Positions 17,691 to 26,934 of a stretch of DNA of 64,000 nt are shown piece by piece (within the stretch, counting starts at the first letter, position 1; each line of letters begins with the position of its first letter). The position numbers and the translations under genes were made by a program. Where the stretch lies: the NCBI RefSeq assembly GCF_003122215.1, contig NZ_QEYD01000001.1, positions 480,365 to 544,364 on the forward strand, in the 5' to 3' direction. The notes beneath the pieces were generated by a model. The model did not search any database. It worked only from the letters and a program-made list of their open reading frames with translations, and was not told the origin of the DNA. This stretch comes from Pararhodobacter marinus (lineage in GTDB: Bacteria; Pseudomonadota; Alphaproteobacteria; Rhodobacterales; Rhodobacteraceae).

Positions 17691-17713
17691 CGGCGGCCTC
17701 CCGAAGGCCGCCG
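17691..17713. repeat. Stem-loop downstream of the TsoY-like gene
   Basis: CGGCGGCCT, a five-base loop, then AGGCCGCCG: a perfect nine-base stem 34 bases after the stop. There is no T run, so it is more likely an mRNA 3'-protecting hairpin than an intrinsic terminator. Confidence 0.5.
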
Positions 17714-17772
17714 ATGCCGTTTGACGCCCGGCCAATTGCCCTCAGGCAGGCTGACCCGCGCCTGTGCTTTCA

Positions 17773-17811
17773 CTCTGCAAAAAATACTCATGCGCCCGAA
17801 TCCACGGGCGC
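17773..17811 (-). repeat. Intergenic hairpin/TATTT element, copy G (diverged)
   Basis: Six bases past the fmt stop, the minus strand reads GCGCCCG, six bases, CGGGCGC, then ATGAGTATTTTTTGCAGAGT. The hairpin plus (G)AGTATTT layout and position match the other elements, but the GGAACAAAGA tail is lost. It should work as the fmt terminator. Confidence 0.55.
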
Positions 17812-17816
17812 CGCCT

Positions 17817-18719
17817 TCAGGTGAACGTCACCCCGTCCGGCCAGCCCGCCCCGCGCCGCAGCTCGTCCGGGTCCATCACCCGCTTGCCCTCGCGCTGGGC
17901 GCGGTCGACGGCCACGGCGCCGTCGCCACAGGCCACGGTCAGATCGTGCAGCAATGTGCCGGGCGCGCCGGTTTCCTCCACCGCCACAGCCCCCAGCAGC
18001 TTCAGCCGCCCGCCCGGCGTCTCGCACCATGCGCCCGGAAACGGCGACAGGCCGCGGATCTTGCGTGCCACGGCCTCGGCGGGCCGGGTCCAGTCGATCC
18101 GCGCCTCGGCCTTGTCGATCTTCGCGGCATAGGTGACGCCGTCCTCGGGCTGCGGCTCGGGCGTCAGGGTCTCAAGCCGCGCGAGAGCCTCGCCGATCAG
18201 CCGCGCACCCATCGCCGAGAGCCGGTCATGCAGCTGCCCGGTGGTTTCGCCCGCGCCGATGGGCGTCGCTTCACGCAGCAACACGGGCCCGGTATCGAGC
18301 CCCGCCTCCATCTGCATGATGCACACGCCCGTCTCGGCATCGCCCGCCATGATCGCCCGGTGGATCGGCGCCGCGCCGCGCCAGCGCGGCAGAAGCGAGG
18401 CGTGGATGTTCAGGCAGCCCTGCCTGGGTGCATCCAGCACAGGCTGGGGCAGGATCAGCCCATAGGCCACGACCACCGCGACATCGGCCCCGAGCGCGGC
18501 GAAACCCGCCTGTTCGTCGGCGCCTTTCAGCGAGACCGGGTGGCGGACCTCAAGCCCCAGCTCCAGCGCGCGGGCATGGACGGGCGTCGGGCGCTCCTGC
18601 TTGCCGCGTCCGGCACGGCGGGGCGGCTGGGAATAGACGCAGATCACCTCGTGCTCGGCGTGAAGCGCTTCCAGCACCGGCACCGAGAAATCCGGGGTTC
18701 CCATGAAGATGACGCGCAT
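17817..18719 (-). CDS. fmt: Methionyl-tRNA formyltransferase
   Basis: 300 aa, normal length. It formylates initiator Met-tRNA from 10-formyl-THF. The N-terminus [19 protein letters not shown], the catalytic block [15 protein letters not shown] (Asn in NIHASLLP) and [13 protein letters not shown] are all present. The C-terminal OB-like domain ends near the stop. It follows def and the def-like gene on the same strand, a classic arrangement for the formyl-Met cycle. Confidence 0.96.
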   Translation of the reverse strand: MRVIFMGTPDFSVPVLEALHAEHEVICVYSQPPRRAGRGKQERPTPVHARALELGLEVRHPVSLKGADEQAGFAALGADVAVVVAYGLILPQPVLDAPRQGCLNIHASLLPRWRGAAPIHRAIMAGDAETGVCIMQMEAGLDTGPVLLREATPIGAGETTGQLHDRLSAMGARLIGEALARLETLTPEPQPEDGVTYAAKIDKAEARIDWTRPAEAVARKIRGLSPFPGAWCETPGGRLKLLGAVAVEETGAPGTLLHDLTVACGDGAVAVDRAQREGKRVMDPDELRRGAGWPDGVTFT

Positions 18720-18807
18720 CCGATGCCTCCTGAGCTGCCTTGCCGGGATTGCCCGGTTCGCGGATCAGCTACACAAAGACCGGGCGGGGGTGCAACGGGC
18801 GGGGCCG

Positions 18808-19302
18808 TCAGCCCTGCGCCTTCTTTGCCTTGCGCAAAAGCATGTCGCGCTTCACCTTGCTCAGCCGGTCGAAATACATTTGCCCGTTCAGATGGTCGAT
18901 CTGATGCTGGACCGAGGTCGCCCAGAGCCCGACGAAATCGCGCTCCTCGATCTCGCCCTCCGCGTTGAGAAACCGCACCGTCACCGCGCGGGGCCGTTCG
19001 ATGCGCGCATGGACGCCGGGCAGGTTGGGGCTGGCCTCATCATGCGCGCGCAACTGGACCGAGGCATGCAGGACCTCGGGATTGGCCATCCGCACCGCCT
19101 GTCCGCGCGCTTCCGAGGCATCGACCACCGCCAGCCGCTTCATCACGCCGATCTGCACGGCGGCAAGGCCCACGCCGGGCATCGCCTCCATCGTGTCGAT
19201 CATGTCGTCCCAGATCGCGCGGATCTCGTCGGTGATGGCCTCGACCGGCTCGGCCGGGCTGCGCAGACGGCGGTCGGGCCAGGGCAGGCAGGGTCGGATC
19301 AT
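18808..19302 (-). CDS. Degenerate peptide deformylase-like protein
   Basis: 164 aa, alignable with Def along its length. Motif 1 (PGVGLAAVQIG) is kept. The EGCLS motif, whose Cys binds the metal, is replaced by SPNLP at residues 91-95. HExxH has become HQIDH (His133, Gln134, His137), so the catalytic Glu is gone. Both metal histidines remain but one metal ligand and the base are lost, which should abolish deformylation. It sits between def and fmt, in frame and unbroken, so it is kept by selection for some other role. It is not a decayed fragment. Confidence 0.85.
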   Translation of the reverse strand: MIRPCLPWPDRRLRSPAEPVEAITDEIRAIWDDMIDTMEAMPGVGLAAVQIGVMKRLAVVDASEARGQAVRMANPEVLHASVQLRAHDEASPNLPGVHARIERPRAVTVRFLNAEGEIEERDFVGLWATSVQHQIDHLNGQMYFDRLSKVKRDMLLRKAKKAQG

Positions 19303-19328
19303 CGCGTCCTCGGTCTTGTCGCTGCGGT

Positions 19329-19850
19329 TCAGCCCCGCGCGCGGTCGCGCTTCAGCTTTTCCATCTTGCGGGTGATCATCTGCCGTTTCATAGGGCCCAG
19401 ATAATCGATGAACAGCTTGCCGTTCAGGTGATCGAGCTCGTGCTGCGCACAGGTCGCCCAGAGCTTATCGAACTCTTCCTCATGCGTCTTGCCATCGAGC
19501 CCCAGCCAGCGCATCCGCACCGAGGCGGGGCGCGAGACTTCGGCGAACTGGTCGGGGATCGACAGGCAGCCTTCCTCGTAGCTCTTGCGTTCGTCCGAGG
19601 CCCACAGGATTTCCGGGTTGATCAGAACCATCGGCTGCTGCGCCGTGTCCTCGTCCTTGACGCAATCCATGACGAACAGGCGCTGCATGACGCCGATCTG
19701 CGGCGCTGCCAGACCGATGCCCGGCGCGTCGTACATGGTTTCCAGCATATCCTCGGCCAGTTTGCCGATCTCGGGCGTGACGCTGTCGATCGGGTCGCAA
19801 ACCTTTTTCAGGCGGGGATCTGGGTGCAGAAGGATGGATCTCAGGCTCAT
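19329..19850 (-). CDS. def: Peptide deformylase
   Basis: 173 aa. All three signature motifs are intact: GIGLAAPQIG near residue 44, EGCLS at 93-97 with metal ligand Cys95, and QHELDH at 136-141 with His137, catalytic Glu138 and His141. It removes the formyl group from nascent proteins. It leads the def, def-like, fmt unit. Confidence 0.96.
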   Translation of the reverse strand: MSLRSILLHPDPRLKKVCDPIDSVTPEIGKLAEDMLETMYDAPGIGLAAPQIGVMQRLFVMDCVKDEDTAQQPMVLINPEILWASDERKSYEEGCLSIPDQFAEVSRPASVRMRWLGLDGKTHEEEFDKLWATCAQHELDHLNGKLFIDYLGPMKRQMITRKMEKLKRDRARG

Positions 19851-20002
19851 TTCGCTGATCTAGGCGATCCTTTGGCGCCGCGCAACGGCGCCGAGCGCGC
19901 AAACCCGCGACAACCGGGGGCTTTGGGCGGTTCCGCTGTCATTTGTGGGGTTGATCCTGCCGTTTGCGGCGGCATTCTACCACACATGTTAAGGAGACAC
20001 GG

Positions 20003-21175
20003 ATGAACTTCGACGAACTCATCGACCGGCGCGGAACGCATTCGGCCAAGTGGGACATGATGGAGCCGATGTTCGGCGTCTCTCCCGACGACGGTATCCC
20101 GATGTGGGTTGCAGATATGGATTTCCGCCCGCCGGCATCGGTCACGCGCGAATTGCAGGCGATGATCGATCACGGCGTTTTCGGCTATTTCGGCGACGAT
20201 TCGGCTTACAAGGCGGCGATCGACTGGTGGATGAGCACGCGTCACGGCTGGCATGTCGAACCCGAATGGATCTTCACCACGCACGGGCTGGTGAACGGCA
20301 CCGCCCTGTGCATCCACACCTGGAGCCAGAAGGGCGACGGGGTGGTGCTGTTCACGCCGGTTTACCACGTCTTCGCGAAGATCATCAAAGCCGCCGGCCG
20401 GACCGTCACCGAATGCCCGCTGGCGTTCCGCGACGGCCGCTACGAGATGGATTTCGAGGACGCCGCCAAGCGTCTCACCGGCAATGAAAAGATGGTGGTG
20501 ATCTCGTCGCCGCATAACCCCGGTGGCCGTTGCTGGAGCGATGCCGAGCTGAAGGCGCTGGGCGCGTTCTGCAAGGCGCATGATCTCCTGCTGATCTCGG
20601 ACGAGATTCACTGCGATCTCGTCTTCCCCGGACAGACGCATGTGCCCGCGATCAACGCCTTGCCCGACATGCTGGACCGGCTGGTGATGATGACCGCGCC
20701 GACCAAGACCTTCAACATTGCCGGCGCCCATAACGGCAACGTCATCATTCCCGATCCCGCGCTGCGCGAAGCCTTCGGCGAGACGATGATGGCGCTGGGC
20801 ATGTCGCCGGGCTCATTCGGCCTGCGCATGGAGACCGCCGCTTACAGCCCCGAGGGCGCGGCCTGGGTCGATGAGCTGATGGTCTATCTCGATGGCAACC
20901 GGCAGCTGTTCGACGAGGCCGTGAACCGGATCCCCGGCCTGCGCTCGATGCCGCTCGAGGCGACCTATCTGGCCTGGGTCGATTTCTCGGGCACCGGCAT
21001 GGACAGCGCCGAGGTGATCCGCCGCATCGAAACCGAGGCCCGGATCGCGGTCAATCACGGCTCGACCTTCGGAACCGGCGGCGAGACCTTCATGCGCTTC
21101 AACATCGCCACGCCGCGCGCCCATGTGCAGGAAGCCGTGTCACGTCTGGCCGCGGCCTTTGGCGACCTGCAGTAA
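20003..21175 (+). CDS. MalY/PatB-family PLP-dependent C-S lyase (aminotransferase fold)
   Basis: 390 aa fold-type I PLP enzyme. Motifs include PMWVADMDFRPPASV near the start, SSPHNPGGRCWS, SDEIHCDLVFPG, and the PLP lysine in APTKTFNIAGAHNGN. These fit the MalY/PatB cystathionine beta-lyase branch, which cleaves cystathionine or cysteine conjugates; general aminotransferase activity is also possible. AAGGAG precedes ATG 20003. A strong terminator follows. Confidence 0.88.
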   Translation: MNFDELIDRRGTHSAKWDMMEPMFGVSPDDGIPMWVADMDFRPPASVTRELQAMIDHGVFGYFGDDSAYKAAIDWWMSTRHGWHVEPEWIFTTHGLVNGTALCIHTWSQKGDGVVLFTPVYHVFAKIIKAAGRTVTECPLAFRDGRYEMDFEDAAKRLTGNEKMVVISSPHNPGGRCWSDAELKALGAFCKAHDLLLISDEIHCDLVFPGQTHVPAINALPDMLDRLVMMTAPTKTFNIAGAHNGNVIIPDPALREAFGETMMALGMSPGSFGLRMETAAYSPEGAAWVDELMVYLDGNRQLFDEAVNRIPGLRSMPLEATYLAWVDFSGTGMDSAEVIRRIETEARIAVNHGSTFGTGGETFMRFNIATPRAHVQEAVSRLAAAFGDLQ

Positions 21176-21195
21176 GCGGGCCGGATGCGCAGCAG

Positions 21196-21221
21196 AAAGG
21201 GCCCTGAAACGGGCCCTTTTT
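21196..21221. terminator. Rho-independent terminator
   Basis: AAAGGGCCC, loop TGAAAC, GGGCCCTTTTT. It sits between the C-S lyase and the convergent small gene and is usable in both directions. Confidence 0.85.
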
Positions 21222-21255
21222 AATTCGGATTTGTCCGAATCAGCATCGCCGTCCG

Positions 21256-21609
21256 TTACGTCGGGCTGGGCAGGTAGCCGCTGTTTTCCGGCCGGTCGAT
21301 GGCGTAATCGCGGATCGGCGCGTCGGTGATCGTGGTTTCGCGCTTGAATTCATAGCGCATTTCGCCGTGCTCATCCTCGACCGCGATGATCAGCGCCTGA
21401 ATGATATGGCGCGGGCCGTTATAGATGTCGACGAAGCCCCGCAGCGCGGGAATGCGCGTGGCATCGACGGCAAAGCCCGTCTCCCACAGCCGCAGGATCG
21501 GATAGACGTCGTCGCCGACATGAACCGACAGCCGCGACCCCTTGCGCATGTCGCGCGCCTGCGCCGCATGCAGGCCCTTCAGCACGTCCTCTGGCAAAAA
21601 TTCGAACAT
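21256..21609 (-). CDS. Conserved hypothetical protein
   Basis: 117 aa, soluble, no signal or membrane segment. It opens MFEFLPEDVLKGLHAAQARD and has RLSVHVGDDVYPILRLWETG in its middle. The alternation of short hydrophobic strands suggests a small beta-barrel, perhaps PilZ-like, but no diagnostic PilZ residues are clear. It stands alone between two plus-strand genes. Confidence 0.7.
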   Translation of the reverse strand: MFEFLPEDVLKGLHAAQARDMRKGSRLSVHVGDDVYPILRLWETGFAVDATRIPALRGFVDIYNGPRHIIQALIIAVEDEHGEMRYEFKRETTITDAPIRDYAIDRPENSGYLPSPT

Positions 21610-21800
21610 GATCGGACCTCCCGATTCCCCTTGGCGGGCATCCTTGTCATCAACCTTAGCGAAAACAAGTTACCGTTGTGTCGCGACCGGATCTTTTTCC
21701 GGCTGTGTGGCCCTGCACAGAGCCTGCGCAGGTCTCAGTTCCCAAGTTTGATTGACCATCCGGCCCGGACAGCCACCTTTACGCAAAAGGAGATAGAGTG

Positions 21801-22796
21801 ATGGGTAGACTTGTCGACGGCCGCTGGCATGACGAATGGTACGATACCGAAAGCACGGGCGGAAAATTCCAGCGCAGCGAAGCCAGCTGGCGCAACTGGG
21901 TCACGGCGGACGGTTCGGCCGGACCCTCGGGCGAGGGTGGTTTCAAGGCTGAAAGCGGGCGCTACCACCTGTATGTGTCCTATGCCTGCCCCTGGGCGCA
22001 CCGCGCGCTTATTTTCCGGTCTCTCAAGGGGTTGGAGGATCACATCGACGTCTCGGTCGTGCATCCCGACATGCTGTCGAACGGCTGGGAACTGCGCGAC
22101 GATTTCCCCGGCGCGACGGGCGACCGGCTGTTCGATTTCGACTTCCTGCACCAGGTCTATACCCGCGCCGATCCGCTGATGACCGGGCGCGTCACGGTGC
22201 CGGTCCTGTGGGACAAGGAACGCGCGACCATCGTGTCGAATGAAAGCTCGGAAATCATCCGGATGTTTAATTCGGCTTTCAACGAAATTACCGGCAACAC
22301 GCTGGATTTCTGGCCCGAAGACCTGCGCGAGGCCATCGAGCCCGTGAATGCGCGGGTGTATGACTCTGTGAATAACGGCGTCTACAAATCCGGTTTCGCC
22401 ACCTCGCAGGAAGCCTACGAAGATGCCGTCCACCCGCTGTTCGATTCGCTCGACTGGCTGGAGGAGCGGCTGTCGGACAAGCGCTTCCTGATGGGCGACC
22501 GCGTGACCGAGGCCGACTGGCGTCTGTTCACCACGCTGGTGCGGTTCGATGCGGTCTATCACGGCCACTTCAAGTGCAACCGCCGCCGCATCGTCGATTA
22601 TCCGAATCTGTGGGATTACACGCGCGCGCTGTATCAGGTGCCGGGCGTGGCGGACACGGTCTTCATGGACCACATCACCCGCCACTATCACTACAGCCAC
22701 GACACGATCAATCCGCACCGGATCGTCCCCATCGGGCCGGTTCTGGATTTCGAAACGCCGCACGGGCGGGGCGATGTGCTGGGCTCGGTAGCCTGA
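21801..22796 (+). CDS. Glutathionyl-hydroquinone reductase (Xi-class glutathione S-transferase)
   Basis: 331 aa, typical of the YqjG/PcpF/ECM4 family. The catalytic cysteine lies in YACPWAHRALI, the family signature, and VPVLWDKERATIVSNESSEI follows. The C-terminal helical domain has VTEADWRLFTTLVRFDAVY. These enzymes reduce glutathionyl-hydroquinones. AAAAGGAG lies before the ATG; a GTG three bases upstream is a less likely start. Confidence 0.92.
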   Translation: MGRLVDGRWHDEWYDTESTGGKFQRSEASWRNWVTADGSAGPSGEGGFKAESGRYHLYVSYACPWAHRALIFRSLKGLEDHIDVSVVHPDMLSNGWELRDDFPGATGDRLFDFDFLHQVYTRADPLMTGRVTVPVLWDKERATIVSNESSEIIRMFNSAFNEITGNTLDFWPEDLREAIEPVNARVYDSVNNGVYKSGFATSQEAYEDAVHPLFDSLDWLEERLSDKRFLMGDRVTEADWRLFTTLVRFDAVYHGHFKCNRRRIVDYPNLWDYTRALYQVPGVADTVFMDHITRHYHYSHDTINPHRIVPIGPVLDFETPHGRGDVLGSVA

Positions 22797-22814
22797 CGCG
22801 GTCCTGAAACGACG

Positions 22815-22839
22815 CAGGCGCCCCTCAATGGGGCGCCTG
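22815..22839. terminator. Convergent stem-loop without T run
   Basis: CAGGCGCCCC, loop TCAAT, GGGGCGCCTG, lying between two convergent genes. The ten-base stem is perfect but no T tract follows. Confidence 0.55.
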
Positions 22840-22862
22840 ATCCTGGTCATCCTCGGACGCGC

Positions 22863-24518
22863 TCAGCGGCAGTCGAAACTGGCCGCGACGGCGGGATCGT
22901 CGCCCGCATACTGTGCGACCTGCGGATAGACGCAGAGCGGCCGGGTGTGCCCCGCATTCGCCGCCGATTCCGCGTCCCCTTCGGGGAAAGCCGCCTCAAC
23001 CGTGCCGGGCGCCTCGCCGTCTTCGACCCAGGCGACCAGCGCGTCGAGCAGATCGAACTGGCTGGCCGAGTTTCCGCCCGGCCCGTGCGGCATCCCGGGC
23101 ACCAGGTAGAGCCGCAGGAAATCGTCGGCCTCGGGATTGTTCGCCTGAACGCGCTCGACGTAATCGATCGTGTCCTTGACCGAAAAGACCGGGTCCGCCG
23201 CGCCATGGAAGATGATCAGCCGCCCCTCTTCAGCCTCGAAGGCCTCGAGCGTAGGGTCATCCACATTCGGCACGGCGATCAGCGACATGGCGCTTTCGGG
23301 GAAGTCGCCGGTCCGGGCAAAGATCGCCTGGCTGCCCGCCTCGATATCGAAACCGGCCATGAAATCGAGCAGCTCTTGCGGAGAGCCGCCCACCTCGACC
23401 GGCGGCGTCGAGAAGATCTGCGCGGTGGCGCCCGCCGCCATGGTGGCGATCAGCGGGTTGTGGTCCCATGGCGGAATCGGACTTTCCAGGTTCCAGAACC
23501 GCCAGTTGCCCGAGGCAATGCCCGGATCCCAGTACCAGCTGTTGTAAAGCAGCTCGCCGCCGGCGCTCACGGGCCCGGCATGGCGCGCCACAAGCACATC
23601 GACCTGCTCGGCGGTCAGACAGTCGCTGTTCTGGCCGTCGGTGCAGACCATGACCTGCGGGTCGAATTCCTGCTGGCATTCCATCATCGCATTGACGACG
23701 CCGTCTTCCAGCCCGTCGAGCGCGTCGCAGGCATTCAGGATCGACTGCGCGACCACCGTCAGATCCTCGCGGCTGAAGGCGTCGGCCAGCGTGCCGCCCA
23801 GCGACAGGAAAAGCTGGATGTCCAGCGCGCTCTGCAGCCCGGTGCGCGGCAGGTTGAAGCCGGGAAAGCCTGCCAGAATGCCGTCGAAAGCTCCCGGCAT
23901 CCGCTCGGCCTGAACCAGACCGTGACGCCCGCCATTCGAACGCCCATAGCCATAAACGTGATGCGGCGCCTCGCCGTAATAGGCTTCGGTCAGCGCCATG
24001 GCGGCGGGTTGCAGCGTCTCAACCGCGCCATAGCCATACATCCGCCGGGCTTCGAAATCATGGCCGAAGGCGGTGCCGCCCGCCAGTCCGCGATCCGGCC
24101 GGGCCGCACCGTCATGGCCGGCATCCGAGCTGACCACGGCAAAGCCGCGTCCCAGCGCCGGAACGTCGCCGATACCCGCGCCGCCACCAAGGGCCGGCAC
24201 GACCTCGCCATCCGCGCCGCCGTTGAACTGGTGCAGGAACCGTCCCGACCAGTCGTCAGGCAGCCGCAATTCGAAGCGCAGCGCATAGGGTTGGCCATCG
24301 GCCCCGGTGCGTTCGGCCATCACGCCGCGCAGGATGCAGTGATCGGCGGGCGAATCGTCGCCCGCCGGGCTATAACTGGCTTCGGTCAGCCGCACGCCCT
24401 CGACGGCAAGATCCATGGCGGCGGTACAGCGCGCTTCGGCCTCGGTCTCTTGCGCCTGCGCGGGCAGCGCCGCGAGCGCGGCGAGCGACGCCACCGCGAT
24501 TCGTGTGAGTCTCGACAT
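22863..24518 (-). CDS. Tannase/feruloyl esterase family alpha/beta hydrolase, exported
   Basis: 551 aa with a Sec signal peptide (first ~22 residues, ending PAQAQ). Ser194 in YGYGRSNGGRHG is the nucleophile of the G-x-S-x-GG tannase motif. The Asp lies in HGAADPVFS and the His in PGMPHGPGG. Several cysteines fit the family's disulfides. It should act in the periplasm on phenolic or aromatic esters; the exact substrate is unknown. No aromatic-catabolism genes adjoin. Confidence 0.87.
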   Translation of the reverse strand: MSRLTRIAVASLAALAALPAQAQETEAEARCTAAMDLAVEGVRLTEASYSPAGDDSPADHCILRGVMAERTGADGQPYALRFELRLPDDWSGRFLHQFNGGADGEVVPALGGGAGIGDVPALGRGFAVVSSDAGHDGAARPDRGLAGGTAFGHDFEARRMYGYGAVETLQPAAMALTEAYYGEAPHHVYGYGRSNGGRHGLVQAERMPGAFDGILAGFPGFNLPRTGLQSALDIQLFLSLGGTLADAFSREDLTVVAQSILNACDALDGLEDGVVNAMMECQQEFDPQVMVCTDGQNSDCLTAEQVDVLVARHAGPVSAGGELLYNSWYWDPGIASGNWRFWNLESPIPPWDHNPLIATMAAGATAQIFSTPPVEVGGSPQELLDFMAGFDIEAGSQAIFARTGDFPESAMSLIAVPNVDDPTLEAFEAEEGRLIIFHGAADPVFSVKDTIDYVERVQANNPEADDFLRLYLVPGMPHGPGGNSASQFDLLDALVAWVEDGEAPGTVEAAFPEGDAESAANAGHTRPLCVYPQVAQYAGDDPAVAASFDCR

Positions 24519-24594
24519 CCATTCCTCCCTCTGGACAACGATCAGCAGAGGGAGTGTTCCTGAAAACCGTTGGCATGGCTACCCTAAGTCGCGC

Positions 24595-25650
24595 TCAGAG
24601 CGCCGGGATTTGCCAGACCTCGGCGGGCTCCATCGCGCGGAAGCGGGACAGGTCGACCGAGTGGCGGTCCAGCATCTCGGCCAGCCGGTCGCGAGGCTCG
24701 TCGCGGCCCTCGTTCGTCAGCTGGATCGTGCCCCAGTGATGCCCCACCCCATGCGCCGCGCCCGAGGCAAGGAATCCCTGCACGGCCTCGTCCGGGTTTT
24801 GATGTTGATCGGCCATGAACCAGCGCGGATCATAGGCGCCGATCGGCAGGATCGCGGCGCGGATCGGGCCGAACCGCCCGAGCCCCTGATAGGGGCGGCC
24901 CTGATCGAAGCCGGTATCGCCGATGAAATGCACGGCCCCGCCCGGCGCGGTCAGCATGAAGGCCGCCCACAGCGCCATGGAGCGATCGGTCACGCCGCGC
25001 GCGCTCCAGTGATGGCAGGGCAGGCAATGCACGCCCAAGGGGCCGAAAGGGATGTCGTCCCCCCAATCCATCACCTCGGTCCGCAGCCCGGTTCCGGCGA
25101 TGATCGCATCGTTGCCCAGGGGCGTGATCACCTGCGGATCATGCGCCGCTTTCAGGCGCTGCAGCGTGGGCAGGTCCAGATGGTCGTAATGGCAATGCGA
25201 CAGCAGGATCAGGTCGATGGGCGGCAGGTCGGTAAAGGCGATGCCGGGGGCGATGACGCGCCGTGGTCCCGCGAACGAGACGGGCGAGACACGCTCGGAC
25301 CAGACCGGATCGGTCAGGATGTTCAGCCCCTGCATCTGGATCAGCAGCGTTGCATGGCCGACCATGGTGATGGTCAGGTCCTGCACCCGTTCGGCTGGAC
25401 GGGCCGGGCGGATCATCGGGATCGAGGCGGGCCATTCCGTGGGCTTCGGGCCGAAGCGCCAGCGCATCAGGTCGCTGAACCCTTTGGGCGCCGAGCCGCC
25501 GGGGTTGAAGAACCGCACGCCGTCGAAATGGTCGCTGACCGGGCCGTCGTAATAGCGGTTGCGCCCGCGCCGAACGGCGGTGGCCGCGCCGCCGGCAGCG
25601 GTCACACCCGCGAGTCCGGCAGCGGTACGAAGAAGGGTGCGACGCTTCAT
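24595..25650 (-). CDS. MBL-fold metallo-hydrolase, NAPE-PLD-like, probably exported
   Basis: 351 aa. The metal-binding HCHYDH is at residues 152-157, and later ligands are in CHHWSARG, FIGDTGFDQG and HHWGTIQL. The order fits N-acylphosphatidylethanolamine phospholipase D-like and UlaG-like hydrolases. The N-terminus MKRRTLLRTAAGLAGVTAAG looks like a weak twin-arginine or anchor signal. Substrate is not known; a lipid phosphodiester is one possibility. Confidence 0.82.
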   Translation of the reverse strand: MKRRTLLRTAAGLAGVTAAGGAATAVRRGRNRYYDGPVSDHFDGVRFFNPGGSAPKGFSDLMRWRFGPKPTEWPASIPMIRPARPAERVQDLTITMVGHATLLIQMQGLNILTDPVWSERVSPVSFAGPRRVIAPGIAFTDLPPIDLILLSHCHYDHLDLPTLQRLKAAHDPQVITPLGNDAIIAGTGLRTEVMDWGDDIPFGPLGVHCLPCHHWSARGVTDRSMALWAAFMLTAPGGAVHFIGDTGFDQGRPYQGLGRFGPIRAAILPIGAYDPRWFMADQHQNPDEAVQGFLASGAAHGVGHHWGTIQLTNEGRDEPRDRLAEMLDRHSVDLSRFRAMEPAEVWQIPAL

Positions 25651-25750
25651 CTGGAACCCGTTTGGCAGGGGAAGGGCGGGGACAAAACCTCGCCCGCCTT
25701 ACAGATAGAGCCCGACCCGGCGCAAACCAGCCCTTCGTTACCGGCTTGTT

Positions 25751-26299
25751 TTACCGGCCCTGCGACAGGGCGGGATAGGCACGCCGCACGGTCCGGGTCA
25801 CGGCGATCACCACGGCGATCTTGATCAGGTCGCCGGGAATGAAACCGAGAGAGCCGATGAAGGCCTGCGACAGGCTCAGCCCCGCCACGGCCGAGATCCA
25901 CGGCACGCCGATCAGGTAGACCAGCCCGATGCCGAACACGGCAAGGATCGCCAGTTCGCCGGGCAGACCGGGATTGAACCGCGCTCGCTGATAGGCCCAG
26001 CCGATGGCGAAGGCCGCGATGGGCCAGGCCAGGACGAACCCGCCCGAAGCGCCCAACAGAACGCCCATGCCGCCGCGCCCGCCGGCCAGCAGCGGCATGC
26101 CCACCGCGACCAGCACATAGAACAGCGCCAGCGCCAGCCCGCCGCGTTTCGCGCCGACCAGCGCCCCGGCCAGCATCGGCCCCATGCTTTGCGCGGTGAT
26201 GGCGACGCCCACCGCGGGCAGGGTGAGCGGGGGGAACAGCCCCAGCGCGGCGGTCAGCGCGGCGAACAGCGCGATATGGACGATGTCACGGGTGCTCAT
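25751..26299 (-). CDS. bioY: Biotin ECF transporter S component BioY
   Basis: 182 aa, six membrane spans. The opening AALTAALGLFPPLTLPAVGV, then GPMLAGALVGAKRGGLALALF and GVLLGASGGFVLAWPIAAF, are BioY signatures for high-affinity biotin binding. The ATG overlaps the bioN stop as ATGA. With bioN and bioM it forms the BioMNY energy-coupling transporter. Confidence 0.93.
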   Translation of the reverse strand: MSTRDIVHIALFAALTAALGLFPPLTLPAVGVAITAQSMGPMLAGALVGAKRGGLALALFYVLVAVGMPLLAGGRGGMGVLLGASGGFVLAWPIAAFAIGWAYQRARFNPGLPGELAILAVFGIGLVYLIGVPWISAVAGLSLSQAFIGSLGFIPGDLIKIAVVIAVTRTVRRAYPALSQGR

Positions 26300-26934
26300 G
26301 GACGGGTGTCTCCTGTCGGACGGGGGGATTGTGGGGCGGGATCATAGCCGCGCGCCTCGATGGCGTCGGCAATGTCGTCGGCCATTTTCAGCAGCCGCAC
26401 GATGACCGGAACGGCGGTGGCGATCACGCTGCGTTCCAGCCCCCGGGCGCGCTGGGCTTCGCGCACCTCGGCGGTGATCGCGCCCAGCACCGGGATGAAG
26501 CGCAGGGCAAGCGACAGCGCAAGGCTGACCTTGGCCGGGTTCACGCCCAGCGGTCTGAGCCAGAACAGCGCGCGCTCGAAGGCCGCGATCATGTCCGAGG
26601 CTCGCGTCGTCAGGGTCACCAGCGAGGCGAACAGCAGCAGCGCCGCCAGCCTCAGCGCCACCATCGCCGCCGAGAGCGCGTCGAACAGCCACCATTGCGC
26701 GCCCGCGATGACGGCCAGGATCACAAGCATGGGCCGCAGGATGCGCCAGATCACCCGCCAGCCAAGACCCGAGCCCAGATACAGCGCGATCACGGCGGCG
26801 AAGGTGAGAGCGGCCAGATCCAGCCTTGGCACGGCCAGAAGAAGCGTGCCCAGCGCGGCCAGCGCCAGCAGCTTGCTGCCGGGCGGCAGGCGCCACAACA
26901 GCCCGGTGCCGGGGATGTAATCCGACAGGATCAC
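26296..26934 (-). CDS. bioN: Energy-coupling factor transporter transmembrane protein BioN
   Basis: 212 aa, EcfT-type membrane component with about five spans. The cytoplasmic coupling motif AQRARGLE is present and a second motif lies near DAIEARGYD, the Ala-Arg-Gly pair that contacts the ATPases. It starts inside the bioM stop as ATGA. Confidence 0.92.
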   Translation of the reverse strand: MILSDYIPGTGLLWRLPPGSKLLALAALGTLLLAVPRLDLAALTFAAVIALYLGSGLGWRVIWRILRPMLVILAVIAGAQWWLFDALSAAMVALRLAALLLFASLVTLTTRASDMIAAFERALFWLRPLGVNPAKVSLALSLALRFIPVLGAITAEVREAQRARGLERSVIATAVPVIVRLLKMADDIADAIEARGYDPAPQSPRPTGDTRP

